Assembly: GCF_003073045.1 (NCBI RefSeq)
Contig: NC_037591.1
Coordinates: 20,206,819-20,270,818 of the forward strand
DNA: 64,000 nt
From: Pomacea canaliculata
Taxonomy: Eukaryota; Mollusca; Gastropoda; Architaenioglossa; Ampullariidae
Direction of reading: 5' to 3'
Below the pieces are notes generated by a model. It did not search any database. It worked only from the letters and a program-made list of their open reading frames with translations, and had not been told where the DNA came from. The position numbers and the translations under genes are program-made. The first letter of the stretch is position 1. Each line of letters opens with the position of its first letter. Shown here in pieces: positions 9,964 to 22,079 of this stretch.

Positions 9964-12060
9964 CGACTTCTGGTAACTTAGCAACGGTCAGTTACGTGTC
10001 CTTTTGGTTGCTAGGGATTTCTGGTAAATTAGCTACAGCAAGCCGGGTGTCCTGGTAACAGAAAGCGACTTCCTCTTAGGTGACGTGCGCTACTTACCTA
10101 TGTTCGTACAGTCATTGCACACTGCATCCATCAACGTCACCTCCTGCTGTCCGTAAGCCAGTCTTGATTTCTGTTCACGAGATGACCTGCTACGTCATGA
10201 GACCTTTCTTATTTTTTACTTCTATCGACGAAGTAATTATCGAGTACAGCGTCCTTGACTTGACAGAGAACAACTTTTGTTCTGGTAGAACTTGTTGACA
10301 TTGTTATGTGACAGTGTTGTGGAGCTTGATAAAGTGTTTTGTGTGATGTTGTCACCGCTCGAAAGTCCAGGTAAGTCAGGTATCTTCTAGACAGGGATGC
10401 CCAACCTTACATAATCTTCTGCACAGAGAAAAAAACCCTGCGTAGAATTTTTGATTGACGAACATTTCGATTCAGTTCTCCGACTTGGTGTCTCTACGAT
10501 GCAGCCGGACATTCATAAGTTGGCTTCGGGTAGACAAATTCAAATAGCAACTTGCTTCTAATAAATGGTATCTGCTCAATTTTTTCTTTTTTTTATATTT
10601 TTGCCGTTAACCGGCCCAACACGCATGTCGGAAATGTGTATGGCAGTGTGCACACTTAGCCATCAAACTGTAAAACAAATTATCTTCTGTCTTTAAAAAG
10701 TGACCAGTCGACTTGTTTCCGAAATAAAAAGCAAAGAATTAGCTGACATAACGAGCCATCCATATATGAATACGCTGCAGCTGCAGGCTGTGTGACTAGA
10801 GAGGGACACGACAGTTGTTTACCTACACTTTACAAGTGGTGACGTTGGGGAGGGGCACAATGAAGTGCACGTGCATGTTTGCGTGTCCACGTCAGCACTC
10901 ACACCTGGGGATGTCTTTTCCCTGAACTCAGATTCTTATGCAAGTACATGTTGTTGCGGCATGTAGGTGGACACTGCACCAAACACCACACGTTTTGTAA
11001 GCTATATTCTTTGCCACATTTCGCAGTTGGCAATTCGAGGATCAAACAGACTAAAATCATTCATTTCGCGGGAAATTTGCACTGAAGACCTTCACACAAC
11101 GCCACCAAGTATCTCAGCCAAAATCTCGAACACCCTCGGCTATCTCTCGGGTTTGTTCTGCTACGTGGTCCAATCAAAGAAAACAATTAACCAGCGAATT
11201 ATGTTAGTCACTTTATGCAAGCTTTAATATGAACTATTTGTTATTATCGTATCATCACTTTTATGCGTACACGTAGTCTTGTACAGCATACAGCACCGAA
11301 CAGAAGCTGATGACAGCTGGCCTCTGTGTAAATGATGGGAAAGTAACTTTAATACCAGGGTTAGTATAAACCTTGTTCGTCAAAAATGGAGACAAGAAAT
11401 TAAGAGTGAAGTTCAGAATATGTAGCGCGATGATTAATAACAAAGAAGTCTTGATAAATCAAACCAACAAACTGCTCCTATACTGTTGCCTCAGCAATGT
11501 CCATCTCTATAGAGGCGCGTGCTGCTTCCAATGTAATGAACAGTGTTGTCAAAGGACTGAGTTTGTGTACATATTACACGAGGAGTGAGTTTGTGAGGGC
11601 GTGGCGGCAAGTGGCTGTGTGTGTGTGTGTGTGTGTGTGCGCGTGTGTAAGTGTGTGTGTGTGTGTGTGAGTGAAGAAAGAAGAGAGCAAAGAGAAGGTA
11701 ACTTACAATGAGCTGCAGCCTCATAACAGGGAGAACTGCATCGTTGAGTTTCCGCCGAGTCAGCAGCTGTATGAACGATCAAGCAGCGAACCGACACGTC
11801 ACACAGGGCCAACCGTTACACTACAGGTCACAACCACCTAACACTTCCACAATAACAGATGTGTGTGTGTGTGTGGCAGATTATCAAGATGAAAAGAAGT
11901 TTCAAATATAAATTACTTATAAAGGCGAGAAGAGACCAGAAAAAAGAAATTACAAAATTTTATTAGACTCTCTCAGTATAGAAGGTTGTATAACAAGTGA
12001 TTGCCAAGTAGGCAAACTTCTCAATTAAATAAGTACTGATGGATTATCTTGTTTTCTAAA
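9964..12060. other. Intergenic; no gene recognised
   Basis: This lies downstream of LPMO-A. Just after the stop, two imperfect ~50 bp units contain TTCTGGTAA and GTGTCCT (about 9965-10060). A GT/GC microsatellite lies at 11617-11672. Open frames are short and show no domain. The LPMO-A polyadenylation site was not identified. Confidence 0.55.
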
Positions 12061-12089
12061 CTTGACATGCACTAGACCAGCTTACTCCC

Positions 12090-12515
12090 AGCTGCGAAAG
12101 GTAGTACATACAGTAGACTTGTACATGTAATAGACTAGTACATACGGTAAACTAGTACATAAATAGACCAGTACATAGTACATATATAAATCGACCAGTA
12201 CATACAGTAAACAAGTACATGTAATAGACTAGTACACACAGTTAAGTAGTACATAAATAGACCAGTACATACAGTAAACAAGTACATGTAATAGACTAGT
12301 ACACACATTAAGCTAGTACATAAATAGACCAGTACATACAGTAAACAAGTACGTGTAATAGACTAGTACACACAGTAAGCTAGTACACACAGTAAGCTAG
12401 CACATAAGTAGACCAGTACAAACAGTAAACAAGTACATGTAATAGACTAGTACACACAGTAAGCTAGTACATAAGTAGACCATACAAACAGTATGCTAGT
12501 ACATTATCGTAGACT
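12090..12515. repeat. AT-rich tandem array of AGTACATA-type units
   Basis: A nested array. The short unit is close to TAGACTAGTACATACAGTAA. A higher-order unit of about 65-70 bp (containing ACCAGTACATACAGTAAACA and AGTACATGTAATAGACTAGT) recurs about five times between 12190 and 12480. There are no unrelated spacers between the units, so it is not CRISPR-like. It lies between the two convergent LPMO genes. Confidence 0.85.
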
Positions 12516-13388
12516 AGCGTTCTTTTTCAAGGTTATCAATAACCATTGACAATTACCATATTGGCGTCTTGATGATATGAAATTCTATTCAGACATTGTA
12601 CGAGCACACTTGAAAAACAGTTCTTAGTTAAAAACTTGGGAGATCACAAACTGCAATATATATTATGGAAGATGTTATACATACATCAGATATACAACAT
12701 GCAAACTATGTTTAATACACATCGCATTAAAGAAAAAGACTATGTACAGCTAAAGTAATCTACTCGAACTGTAGAAACTCATTCAGACCAAGTTACAGAA
12801 GACAACTCTGCATGACTCTCGACATCAGTCTCTACAGCCGTTGTCTCCCTTAATAAACCATCCGTCATCAGCAGTTGCCAGCTTCTCAGCTTAGATAACT
12901 CTCAGCTCAGTCTCCCCCTCCCCTCAACCCTTTCTCGGTATGTGTCTCACTCTCTTTCTTTCTCTCTCTCTCTCTCACTCGCACACACACACACACGCAC
13001 ACACACAAACGTGCAAATCCAGTAAGCATCTGTTCACATAAACGTTGGGATAAATATTGACCTCTGTGTAAGTTTAGTACTTTGTTATCTTCTTCTGCAT
13101 ATTTCAGCGTCTAGCGGGAAAAGCTGCCTTATACACTAATTTGTAAAAAAAAAATGTACATTTTATGGTTCGGTAATTATATATCTTTAGTTCAAAGAGA
13201 TGTGTTCTGTGGAGAGATGTTGGATTGATTCTGTGTGTTTATAATTGCATTTCCCCCTTCTTCCTCGTCCAAGGAAGGCAACTAAGCACATATACAGTGT
13301 GTAGTGGGACAGTAGCCTCCCCCACAATGAACCTGACACCAGCGCCACATCTGCGGATACTGAATCCAGTCTCCGATAGGAGAACAGA
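12516..13388. other. Intergenic; likely 3' flank of LPMO-B
   Basis: No coding signal. A CT/CA microsatellite lies at about 12955-13010. Since LPMO-B ends at 13389 on the minus strand, part of this should be its 3' untranslated region, but no clear polyadenylation signal was chosen. Confidence 0.45.
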
Positions 13389-15451
13389 TTAAATCTTTGG
13401 ACTCAAATGGAACGTTTTCTTCAAATTGTAGAAAATCGAAATCTGAAGGAAAACGGTTGGAGTGGGTGTCTGGAGGCTGCTGGACACCGGCATCAGGGAG
13501 GACTGCACGTGACCTTTCACAGGAGGAGCATCTTTGATCTGTTTGGGAGAAACGAAGTCGTTCTGGACTTGCGCCTGAAAGTCGTTGCCTGGAGTCGCGG
13601 CGCGGAATCCTTGGTCGCTGGTGGAGAAAATATCACGTGACTTTTCACCAGATGTTTCCGGCACCGCTGCTGGTGGCAAAGTTTCCGATGACTGATCAAG
13701 TAGCATTTGCGACGAGCGGTATGGCTGAACCTTCGGTACAATGTGACTTTTATGTTCTTCGATGCGAAACGATTCCAAAGGAACGCTGGCCACAACGTTG
13801 TCGTCTGCGCGAGCGTCCATCGGGGCGGCCTGCTTGTTGCTGGGGCCGAGTAACCCCGAGTAGGCAACCACCTTCGACTCCTCCTTCGCTAGTGCCTCAG
13901 TTTCCGGAAGTTCCTCCCGATTCCCACCTGGCTCCTGTTGGCGCCAGTTATGGAAGAGAAAGGCAGAGCCACTGTGCTTGACTGTCTGCACCCACCAGGG
14001 CAGGTCGTGAACCACCAGACTAGCTTACTGTTGGACGGGGGATGGGTCTGGGAGGACGTGTGGGTGAGTCTTGCTGATGTCACGTGTTTAGTTGGGGTCA
14101 CGTGTTTAGTTGAGGTCACGTGTTTAGTTGGCGTCACGTGTTTAGTTGGTGTCACGTGTTTAGTTGAAGTCGTCTCTGACATGTTGGCCGTCAACCTGAC
14201 TGTGCCAGCCGCAGCCGGGGAAAGAGTGGTTGTCGGTCTCCCCGCTGCTGTGCTTGGCAGTTCCATGCGGCCGAGTTCAGCTCCAGTGAACTGTCCCCAC
14301 ACGTGGGTCTGGTCCGCCAATGCCATCAGCTTCTCCCACCAAGACTTTGTCGGCTTCCTCGAAACTTCTGTCGGCTTGGTAACAACGACTGGAGTCTGGG
14401 GCATCTGTTTCACTGGGTGATTATACAGTAACCACTTCCAGAAACTAGGGATACTTTTGTTCCAACTGGGTTTTGGTTTCTTTACTTTTTCTTTCGGAGT
14501 TGTTTTGATTGTGTTTGTAGTGGGTGGCGCTGTGGTTGTTGTGAGTGGAGTTGTAGATGTAGTAGGTGGAGTTGTAGATGTAGTAGGTGGAGCTGTGGTT
14601 GTAGTGGGTGGGGTTGGGATAGATGTCGTTGTCCTTCGAGATGTGGTTGTTGTTGTAGGAGGTCGATGTGTAGCAGGATTTCTCCCTGATGGAATGTTGC
14701 TTCCGTTTTCATCTCTGTTTCCACCTCTGCTAGGATAGTCCTTGTCGTCCTTATCGGGAATATCCCAAGGAGGCACAACCCGCGGCTTTTCGTGAGGGAA
14801 TATTGGCGATTTCGGTTTCTGAGGAGGGTACCTCGGTTGAGGACGAGCGGGTGGAAGATAAGTTGGTGGGGCTGCGGGTGTTGGCACGAATTCTGGGTAG
14901 TCATCGGGGTAGTCAGGTGCAACATCTCCTTCCAAGGGCTCGATGACGATGTCTGCGCATGCGTAGAACTGTTCCTGCGGTCCGCAGCCTACGCAGGACT
15001 CACCATCAGGGTTGGTCCCCCAGCTGTTGGCTGCAACATAGGACAAGCAGGGGTATGACATGGGGACAGCGGTCGTCTGACGTGGGGACAGCCAGAGGTC
15101 TGACACGAGGGACGTAGAGGATGGAAAGAAGATAGAAAACTTGAGATGTCAGCACAAGCCACTATACCGGAAGTCAGTCAAAACCCATTTCTCACAACTC
15201 ACCGACATTCCACTTCCACTGAAAGAGACATTTCTGGCAGCTGATGCCGCGCGGCAGCTGCACCTGCACGGAGTACTCGCCCACGCTGTAGGGCTCGGGC
15301 AGGTAAAGCGTTCACCCGAGCCGTCCGCCAACTGCAGCACGTGCTTGTCCAGACACGCGTGACTGACCTCCACGAACTCGCCCTCCTCGTCGTACTCAAC
15401 ATCCTCTAGCGAAGGCCAGTCGTATGGACACATACGAAACTCCACCCAGCT

Positions 15452-15528
<77 letters not shown>

Positions 15529-17523
15529 CGCAACCAGTAATAATAACGAAGACAGCAGCCAGTGGACAGTGATACTATAGGCACACTGAACAACATAAAG
15601 ATGAGGTACAAGAGTAGAAGGTAGCTTTAACTGGCAGCCAGTGAAGAGAATGAAGAAGTGGTGTGACATGTTCACATTTGCGAGTCCGGAAAACGAGACG
15701 AGCAGATGAGCTCTGGACTTTCTGAAGCTTATCAATGGGGTACTGTAGACAGTTACTGCCTTTAGTGACAAAAATACACACATTTAAAATGGTTGTATGA
15801 AAAACCACTTGGAGGACATGCTGGCATTTTTAATATGCCACAAGCTCACAATGGCTAAAAATTATAAGTTTCTTCAAATTAAGGGCAATGTCTGGCAGCA
15901 GTCTGGGAGGAGACTGACTAAAGGAATCCGCAGACCAGCAAGGATTCCTCCCATTCCCCCCACAGCTCTCACTGACTTACCCGCGATGGTTTGCCGTGAT
16001 CCCCATGACAACGGTGATGACGTCACCCTCCACGTAATGTCGCGTGGGGGTACCGTCGAAGTAACGTCCGCCTCTCTCGTGAGCACGTGGTCTCGGCTCC
16101 CAGGGGTCGCCACACACATCACACCGTCCACCGAACCGGCTCCAAAGTTGCTGTAGGAAAGAAAATGACTTTGAAGTTATTTCTTTTTTCACATGGTTAT
16201 TTTTTTGTAACATTGGAAACCTTCTATCAGTCTAATGTAAACGTCTGTCAGTCTCACGTGAACTTGTTCAGATGACCCGAGGCACAAATCATTCCTGTGA
16301 ATGTCGTGCATGGTTCAAATCCTTGCTGACTGTCCTGTCAGCACTCGCTCTGTCTCTTGTCTCCTTCCTCCAGAATCTACGTTTCGAACGCACTTCACGA
16401 ACTTAGAGGCTCACTCTCTTCTCCAGACGACATGCTGCCGATGACACGACCAGCCGTCGGTAAACAGATGAATCCTCAGGACCAGGGGTTAAAGAGGAAA
16501 AGACGGAGGTACCAGGATTAACGCACATCACCAAACGAACATGTGGTGCTGAAGACAGTGAGGGGAATGCTGGGAAGCTGCGCTATTTGTGAACTGCATC
16601 CTTCTGGGCAGGAGGGCCAAAGGTCATGCCAAGTCTCCGCTGCCAGAGTGCAGCAAGTGTGCGAATGTCCACAGGACTGCATGCCCGCCGTGCGTACCGT
16701 GGGTGGAGTCGCCGGACAGCACTAAAACACAGACTGAGGCGTGCGAGACTTCTGTTCCCTTGAAGTCCGATCTTCTAATCCGTGTCTGGAATGTTCGAGT
16801 GGCCGACCCAGCAGGTGAACGAGACATGCTAAGCTTAAAGAACTCAAAAAGTAACACCCCAACTGACCGCAAGTTGCAGGTCACGGATGTGTGTCGAGAT
16901 CGCGAGATTGAGATCATGAGGACAACACACTTCAAACACTATTTGTGTGCATGAGTTTGTATATATACATCATTGTGTGTGTGTGCGTGCGTACGCGTGT
17001 ATTTGCGTGCGTATTTGTGTGAATGAGTCTGTGCCTACTCTCTATGTCAGCGTGCAGACTTAATCTGTATGTGCGTGCACATGTGCATGTATGTGTTCGC
17101 ACGCTTTGTACTGATGGCAATTCAAAAGTCCTTAGCTTATGTCATAAGGATTGTACGTGAGTGGTTCATGAAGTGTAGGGCTCGTGAAACAGAGCATGTG
17201 AACATATGATCAGACACGGACGTCAATATCTGTCTATGTCTGCTAATGACATGTTCACTGTCAGCAATAACAACAACTATAGCTTCAGAATTTCTTGACA
17301 TTCATACAACATCGCCACTAACCTCTCTCCCTCCACAGTAGCCCTGGTTGTCGTCGTAGTTAGCGTTGGTGTTGAAACCAAACCTCCACATGGACGCCCG
17401 AGATGGCGGGTCTATCAGTCTCCCGTGACCTTCCACCCTTGCCCTCTGACACAGACTCAACAGAAGGGCACCGAGGGTCACAGCAGCGAAGACACGTCTC
17501 GTAAGTTCTGTCAGTCGCCGCAT
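13389..17523 (-). CDS. AA15-type lytic polysaccharide monooxygenase with long mucin-like tail, LPMO-B
   Basis: Paralogue of LPMO-A on the opposite strand. Coding exons: 17323-17523, 15981-16150, 15203-15449, 13389-15030. Met1 begins a signal peptide and His33 (HGRLIDPPSRASMWRFGF) is the predicted N-terminal copper ligand. Then come NYDDNQGYCGG, GGRCDVCGDPW, GITANHRGWVEF (second copper His), ISCQKCLFQWKW, and SCVGCGPQEQFYACADI with Tyr at the axial site. The catalytic domain is complete. The last exon adds about 500 residues: a Pro/Tyr region, a mucin-like Thr/Pro block, five TKHVTP/S repeats (about 14070-14170) and a charged end. One base seems missing in exon 3 (about 15296-15301) and one near 14010-14020, where the frame passes to a more natural one ending at 13389. 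Without the second shift the stop is at 13889. A 5' untranslated part runs up to an acceptor at 17730, and a further untranslated exon may end at 18781. Confidence 0.88.
14075..14172 (-). repeat. 18-bp coding minisatellite in LPMO-B
   Basis: Five 18-bp units encode TKHVTP or TKHVTS on the minus strand. Each carries a CACGTG palindrome. The repeat keeps the frame and lies in the Thr-rich tail, so copy number can change tail length without breaking the protein. Confidence 0.8.
15454..15528. repeat. (TAA)n/(TTA)n microsatellite touching a splice acceptor
   Basis: About 25 perfect TAA units. On the minus strand they read TTA and run straight into ACAG, the acceptor of LPMO-B exon 3 (exon starts at 15449). 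The repeat therefore takes the place of the polypyrimidine tract. It follows a LINE 3' fragment on the same strand. Confidence 0.9.
15575..15808 (-). mobile_element. LINE fragment (C-terminal end of reverse transcriptase ORF, CR1/L2/Jockey-like)
   Basis: The minus strand reads DKLQKVQSSSARLVF, RTRKCEHVTPLL and HSLHWLPVKA. This is the well-known end of many CR1/L2-type LINE polyproteins (KLQ.VQN.AARLV...HITP.L..LHWLPV). Only this terminal part is present, as expected of a 5'-truncated insertion. It sits in LPMO-B intron 2, in the same orientation as the gene, with its 3' side toward the ATT repeat and exon 3. Confidence 0.8.
16965..17110. repeat. GT-rich microsatellite in LPMO-B intron 1
   Basis: Interrupted GT/GTGC tract with CGTGCGTAC-type variants. 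It lies within the intron between LPMO-B exons 1 and 2 (16151-17322), and no other feature was found in that intron. Confidence 0.7.
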
Positions 17524-17730
17524 GATGACCGGAACTCGACTGATGCCCTCGTCCACGAGCTGTGGCTGGTCAGTCTGGAGACTTGCCCTGATAAAGGCTG
17601 TGACCGCACTGACAGACTGGAGGGCGCTGTCCCGGGGGGAGGGTCTAGTCCCCAGCTCACTCCACCACCACTGTGTCACTCAGCATGGCGCTTCCCAGGG
17701 CACTTCGCGACCCCCTGCCTGTCTTCTGAT

Positions 17731-18780
17731 CTGCGGAAATAACAAAATAACAAACGGGATTGAACCAGCTGTTCCAAAATGCCGAGTCAATAGAAACAAA
17801 AATAGCGACAGTAATGACAGTAATGACAGCAATGCGAAAATTTTTATAACAGTGAAGACGATGACACAGAAGTTCGCGCTACTAATAATTTTGTTAGTAA
17901 TTAAAGTTGTACAACGTCCAATGACAAACTTGTTTGTGTTGTAGATAATGGGAGGGAGAAAAGTGGTAATATTTTGTTGTCGCTGCTGTTGATGATGATA
18001 ACAAACAGTCACGGCAGTCCTTCCATGTGTTAATACAAGAAAAAAGCAAGGAAGACAAGGCAAAATATTTTTAGAGGAAATGAGAAAGAAAGCTCAAAGA
18101 CTAGAGACATCTCTCTGCAACAGTCAAGTCTTAGGAAAGACAGCGACAGAGAACAATTTTTCATCACCAGTTAAGTACAAAGGTAGAGGAGAGCAAGGTG
18201 TGACACTGCAGTTGTTTGTAGTAGTTAACATATGTATAAACCCAATAATGTAACAGCGTGCTCCACGATCCAGCAATATAATGAACACAAGCGGACAAAA
18301 TAGGAGTCTACTGGATATCGACGGCTGGGTGGACAAAATGACAGACAAAAATGTACAAGATAAAATGTAAAAACTTATATATATATATATGAGATAACAT
18401 GGCAGACAAGATGAGACAGGGAGTACAAAGGATAAAATGGGAGGAGACAGTAAATTAGGATAAAATGTCAGGGATAGGGAGGGAAGAGATTTGTTGGAGA
18501 AGCTGACAACTGTCAGTTTAAACAAACAAAAAAAAAAAAACAAAAACAAAAACAAAAAAAAACAAAACAAACAAAAAAAAAAAAAAACTGCAACAACAAC
18601 CAAAAAAAAAAAAAAAAAAACCAAACAAACAACAACAAAATTAGACGGAGTCTTACAAGGATAACAGTACTCCCTGCAAAACTACTGAACTCCTACAGTT
18701 CTACAATTCTTTTACAGTAACCATTGTTAGTGTAGAGGTCATAGTTTCAACAGTAACAACGCCGCAGCTGTCGTACTTAC
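17731..18780 (-). other. Candidate 5' UTR intron of LPMO-B
   Basis: On the minus strand the LPMO-B coding exon starts after the acceptor TTCCGCAG (exon start 17730), and CTCTGAG|GTAAGTAC gives a strong donor at 18780/18781. A leader exon upstream of 18781 is therefore likely, mirroring the untranslated first exon of LPMO-A. The span includes A-rich low complexity at about 18520-18640. The long Phe-rich frame across it is a product of poly-A. Confidence 0.4.
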
Positions 18781-18899
18781 CTCAGAGGTAAACAACCACT
18801 CTATGTCGCTGCACGAGTTAACATAACTCTATATTCAAGCACACTATGAATGTGAGAAGCTGCTGCTCCGGCTCAAAGCTCATCCCAAAGCCACACAGT

Positions 18900-20850
18900 C
18901 ACAGAAACTTTGCCTTTGTCTCGGTCCCAGACCCTTTTAGCCTCAACACAGAAGTTTTTCTCCCCTTCGTCATCCCAGAGGGCAGCACTGGCTGACGGCA
19001 GACAGCTGGCGGAGATGTCACGGAGATTGATACAGAGGGTGGCTAGCTACATACAACACCGTGCCGACAAGAAAACTTAGGATGTCCAGCTATTTGTCTC
19101 GCGCAAGTGTTAGAGAGAGGTCATGCGTGCTGTCCTGGCCTCGCGGTGGCTCAGGCCGTAGGTGCCAGCTTTTTGTCTTTTTTTTTTTAAAGAATGGGGT
19201 GACAGGCGCCAGGTCTGACGCTCGGCGTGGGTTCAAGGATGCTGCAATACTTTTTACAGTCTCGCTCACTGCATGGCTTCCAGAAATGTCGTACATAATA
19301 AGGATTTACAAACTCCCCAAAGTGCAAAATTTTTAAAATACTTTTTTTTTACTTCATTACAGGAAATTGATTCCCCAAATCTTCATTCGGAAAATACAGT
19401 TCTTTAATAACGGCCCTGATACATGAACCAGCAGCTCTCCCACTGTCACGTGACGTAAAAGGATCCACTTACAAAATGACCTGACTATTTGTCCGTGTAC
19501 AATGATGGGAAGAGGGATAATTGTATTCATCTTTAAGGGATTTCTCGAAATGAACAGCCGATTCATTTAAAATGCACTCTCGTAGGTGCTTAAAACAACA
19601 AAATTAAGCAATCTCTGTAACATTATATGGCTCGAAACTGAGCAGTTAAAGCACAACGAAGGTCGTAATCTCTTCCCTCCTCCTCCTTCTTCTCTATTTG
19701 TCCGTCTCCATCCTTTTGTTCTCTAGTGTTTATTCATTTACAGTCTTCTTTGGGAACAAAGTGTTGACATTTTCTTGGTCAGTGTGTCAAATTTCGCTTG
19801 GAATCTCTACCCAAAACATTGTGACACGAAACGGGTCAAAGGTCGACCCTCGACCCCTGAGCCCCTTGGCGTGAAAGACACGTCCGTGTGTGAGCGAAGA
19901 CAAAACTCGAGAAGTCTCCAGCATGTCAAAGGTTACACCAGACTTTACGGCGACAGCAAAAGTATCTCTTTCAAAAGTATCTGAGGTAGCATACCCACAG
20001 AGAATTTTCTTCTCCAGTTCTGCGAGAAAAACCTGAGTGTTGAATGCCAGATAAACTTGGATATGCAAACATAAACATGCAAACACATTTACACACCACA
20101 GGAATCTGAATGCAGTCACACAAACACAACAACCAGAAAAGCTGCTTGGTTTCTGCTTGTTGCCAAAACTGACTTTCAATTGTGATGCTCACACCTGTGA
20201 TTAGCTTCATGGTGTTACAGTATTTCTGTATTGTACTTGCTTCTGAATACTGCGTTTGAAACTTGTTATCTCTTGGTTTTGGAAAAACAGGCGACTTTGC
20301 ATTTTCCTTTGTTTTGATGATTTTTTTTTTTTTTCGCTCGATTAAACTATATTTAGTTATACATGGCGTGTATGTCTTATATCTTTGTCTGTAAGTATTT
20401 TGTGTAACTTTTCGTTCCCTAATGCCGGCATCGACGAACCTGCCACATTGTCATCTGCCTTAACGAGTCTCTTGTAGTCTGATCAACTGTGTTATTCGTC
20501 CTCGTCACGACCTGCCATGGCTGCACATTGAGACCTGTCTAGATACTAAATTGCTGTGTAGACACGACAGAGGTAAATGTAGTCAACATCTACTGTGGAG
20601 GAGAGGGGACCGGGGGTGCTCTACCTCTATTGCTATCTCTGTTGACTTGGTGCAGGGAGCAGTGGACACAGACCTGCTACCATTGCCTATTTTACCACAA
20701 CCCTAGCCAGGGAAAAATAGTCCCACAAGACGATCGTTGGAAGAGATGAAGGCTGAGGGAGGAACATCTAACACATCATCAGACGAAGACTGCGCGATGA
20801 AAGTACTGGCCAGCACCCAGCACGTGTTCACAAGCAGGTCCACCCACCGG
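18900..20850. other. No gene recognised; SINE-like element inside
   Basis: Apart from the SINE-like element at 19128-19290, this stretch has only short frames without domains. A frame of about 130 codons on the minus strand at 19787-20179 shows no recognisable motif and is not called. Confidence 0.5.
19128..19290 (+). mobile_element. tRNA-derived SINE-like element
   Basis: CGCGGTGGCTCAGGCCGTAG resembles a polymerase III A box within a tRNA-like head. About 75 bp further, GTGGGTTCAAGGATGC resembles a B box. A T-rich stretch lies between them. This is the layout of a decayed tRNA-derived SINE. No flanking duplications were identified. Confidence 0.45.
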
Positions 20851-20989
20851 CTGTGGTTCACTTGGAGAGGAAGATGGCGCCACAGAGTGTCTGAACCTAG
20901 AGACAAGACCATGAACATTCCCCGCAAAAAGAGACATCATGCCGGATCGGTCGAGGCCTGGATTAACAACAAACATTCACCTGCCGGCA

Positions 20990-21440
20990 GGCTCCATGGT
21001 GAAAACAATGAAAGGTATCCTACTGAAACCAAAGCAGCCATTAATTCAGTTGAGAGAAGAAACATCGTTTGGTACAATACAATACAACTTTATTTATCCC
21101 CATTGCTAATTCCAGAGTTCCAGTTATAGGACCAAACACTCGAATTGTTGTTGTTTTTCCTGCTCGTGGAACGTCCGAACATTACACCAGTGCGCTCAAG
21201 TGAAGCAGCTCACCCATGAGGTGAGACACTGTGGGACTTCCACACCCGTCTTTGCCTCACAATATCATCATTGTTTAAATATTATGCTCCGAGTTTCACG
21301 CCTGGAGACAACGAAGTGGAGGAGATTAACCAGCTGCTAGACAAAGTAGTACCTCCCCATACATGTCAATACAAGACCTTAGACATCAAAGAAAGCTATG
21401 GCCACGATTTTGTTTACAAAAGTCTCATTATATATATACA
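20990..21440 (+). mobile_element. Decayed LINE fragment (endonuclease region)
   Basis: Near 21163 the sequence encodes CSWNVRTL, close to the TWNVRTL start of the apurinic-type endonuclease in RTE/CR1-like LINEs. About 110 bp on it reads YAPSFTPGDNEVEEINQLLD, close to the YAPT...D.EVEEFYE.L motif of the same domain. Frames shift between the pieces and the domain is incomplete. The left boundary is not defined. Confidence 0.6.
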
Positions 21441-22079
21441 CAAAGTTTTTATTATCTGTTTTCATATATATATATACCCGAGCACTTGTCGAGCTCCAGG
21501 CATCAAGCTGTACAGACACCATCCAGCTGCTTGCTACAAGAATAAATGGACGCAAACATTAAGAGCAACATCTTTGAGAGGTCTCGGAAAATATTTCATT
21601 TTTACGTCGTTAAAATCCGCTTAATTTTTTTTAAAAAATCCGTATCGTTTGCAAATCGGTTTTGGCCACAACTCCTCCTTCCAATTCCTCCCCCCAATCC
21701 CCCACATCCCGACCCCCCACACACTTCCCCGTGTGACTGCGTGTTGACGAGGTGGCGCACGTGCCTCCACAGCAGGCGAGGGGCGACAGTGCAGCAACAT
21801 CCGTGACGCACGCCGCTAGGGGGAGGCTCTGCAGCCCTCGCCACCTCATACGTGCCGTCCTGCTTCCAACTGGGTTTTGCATTAACAAAAAAAACCGTAG
21901 TTTCCCTCCTCTGTCATTCACCAAACGGATTAAGATCCCAGGTACCTCGCTTACCTTGTTCCCCCATCTTCATCTCCATCCCCCAACCATCCAGTGTTTA
22001 ATCCAGTGTTTAACATTTTAACGAATTCTGTGAGATGTTTTGCCATTATGGTTTCCTATTTTTTCCCTTTTCAAAGGGA

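Noticed and set aside
11617-11672. GT-rich tract as a possible Z-DNA or regulatory element
   Set aside because: Similar CA/GT microsatellites occur many times in the window; nothing marks this one as special.
12090-12515. Regular repeats that might suggest a CRISPR array
   Set aside because: The repeats are contiguous and nested with no unique spacers, and this is an animal genome.
13938-14925. Plus-strand Val/Gly-rich frames and a minus-strand Gln/His/Leu-rich frame
   Set aside because: Other frames of the Thr/Pro-rich tail of LPMO-B; their odd composition comes from the ACN/CCN codons of the real frame.
18124-18624. 166-codon Phe-rich minus-strand frame
   Set aside because: It starts in a poly-A/CAAA low-complexity tract; no domain; likely part of an untranslated intron.
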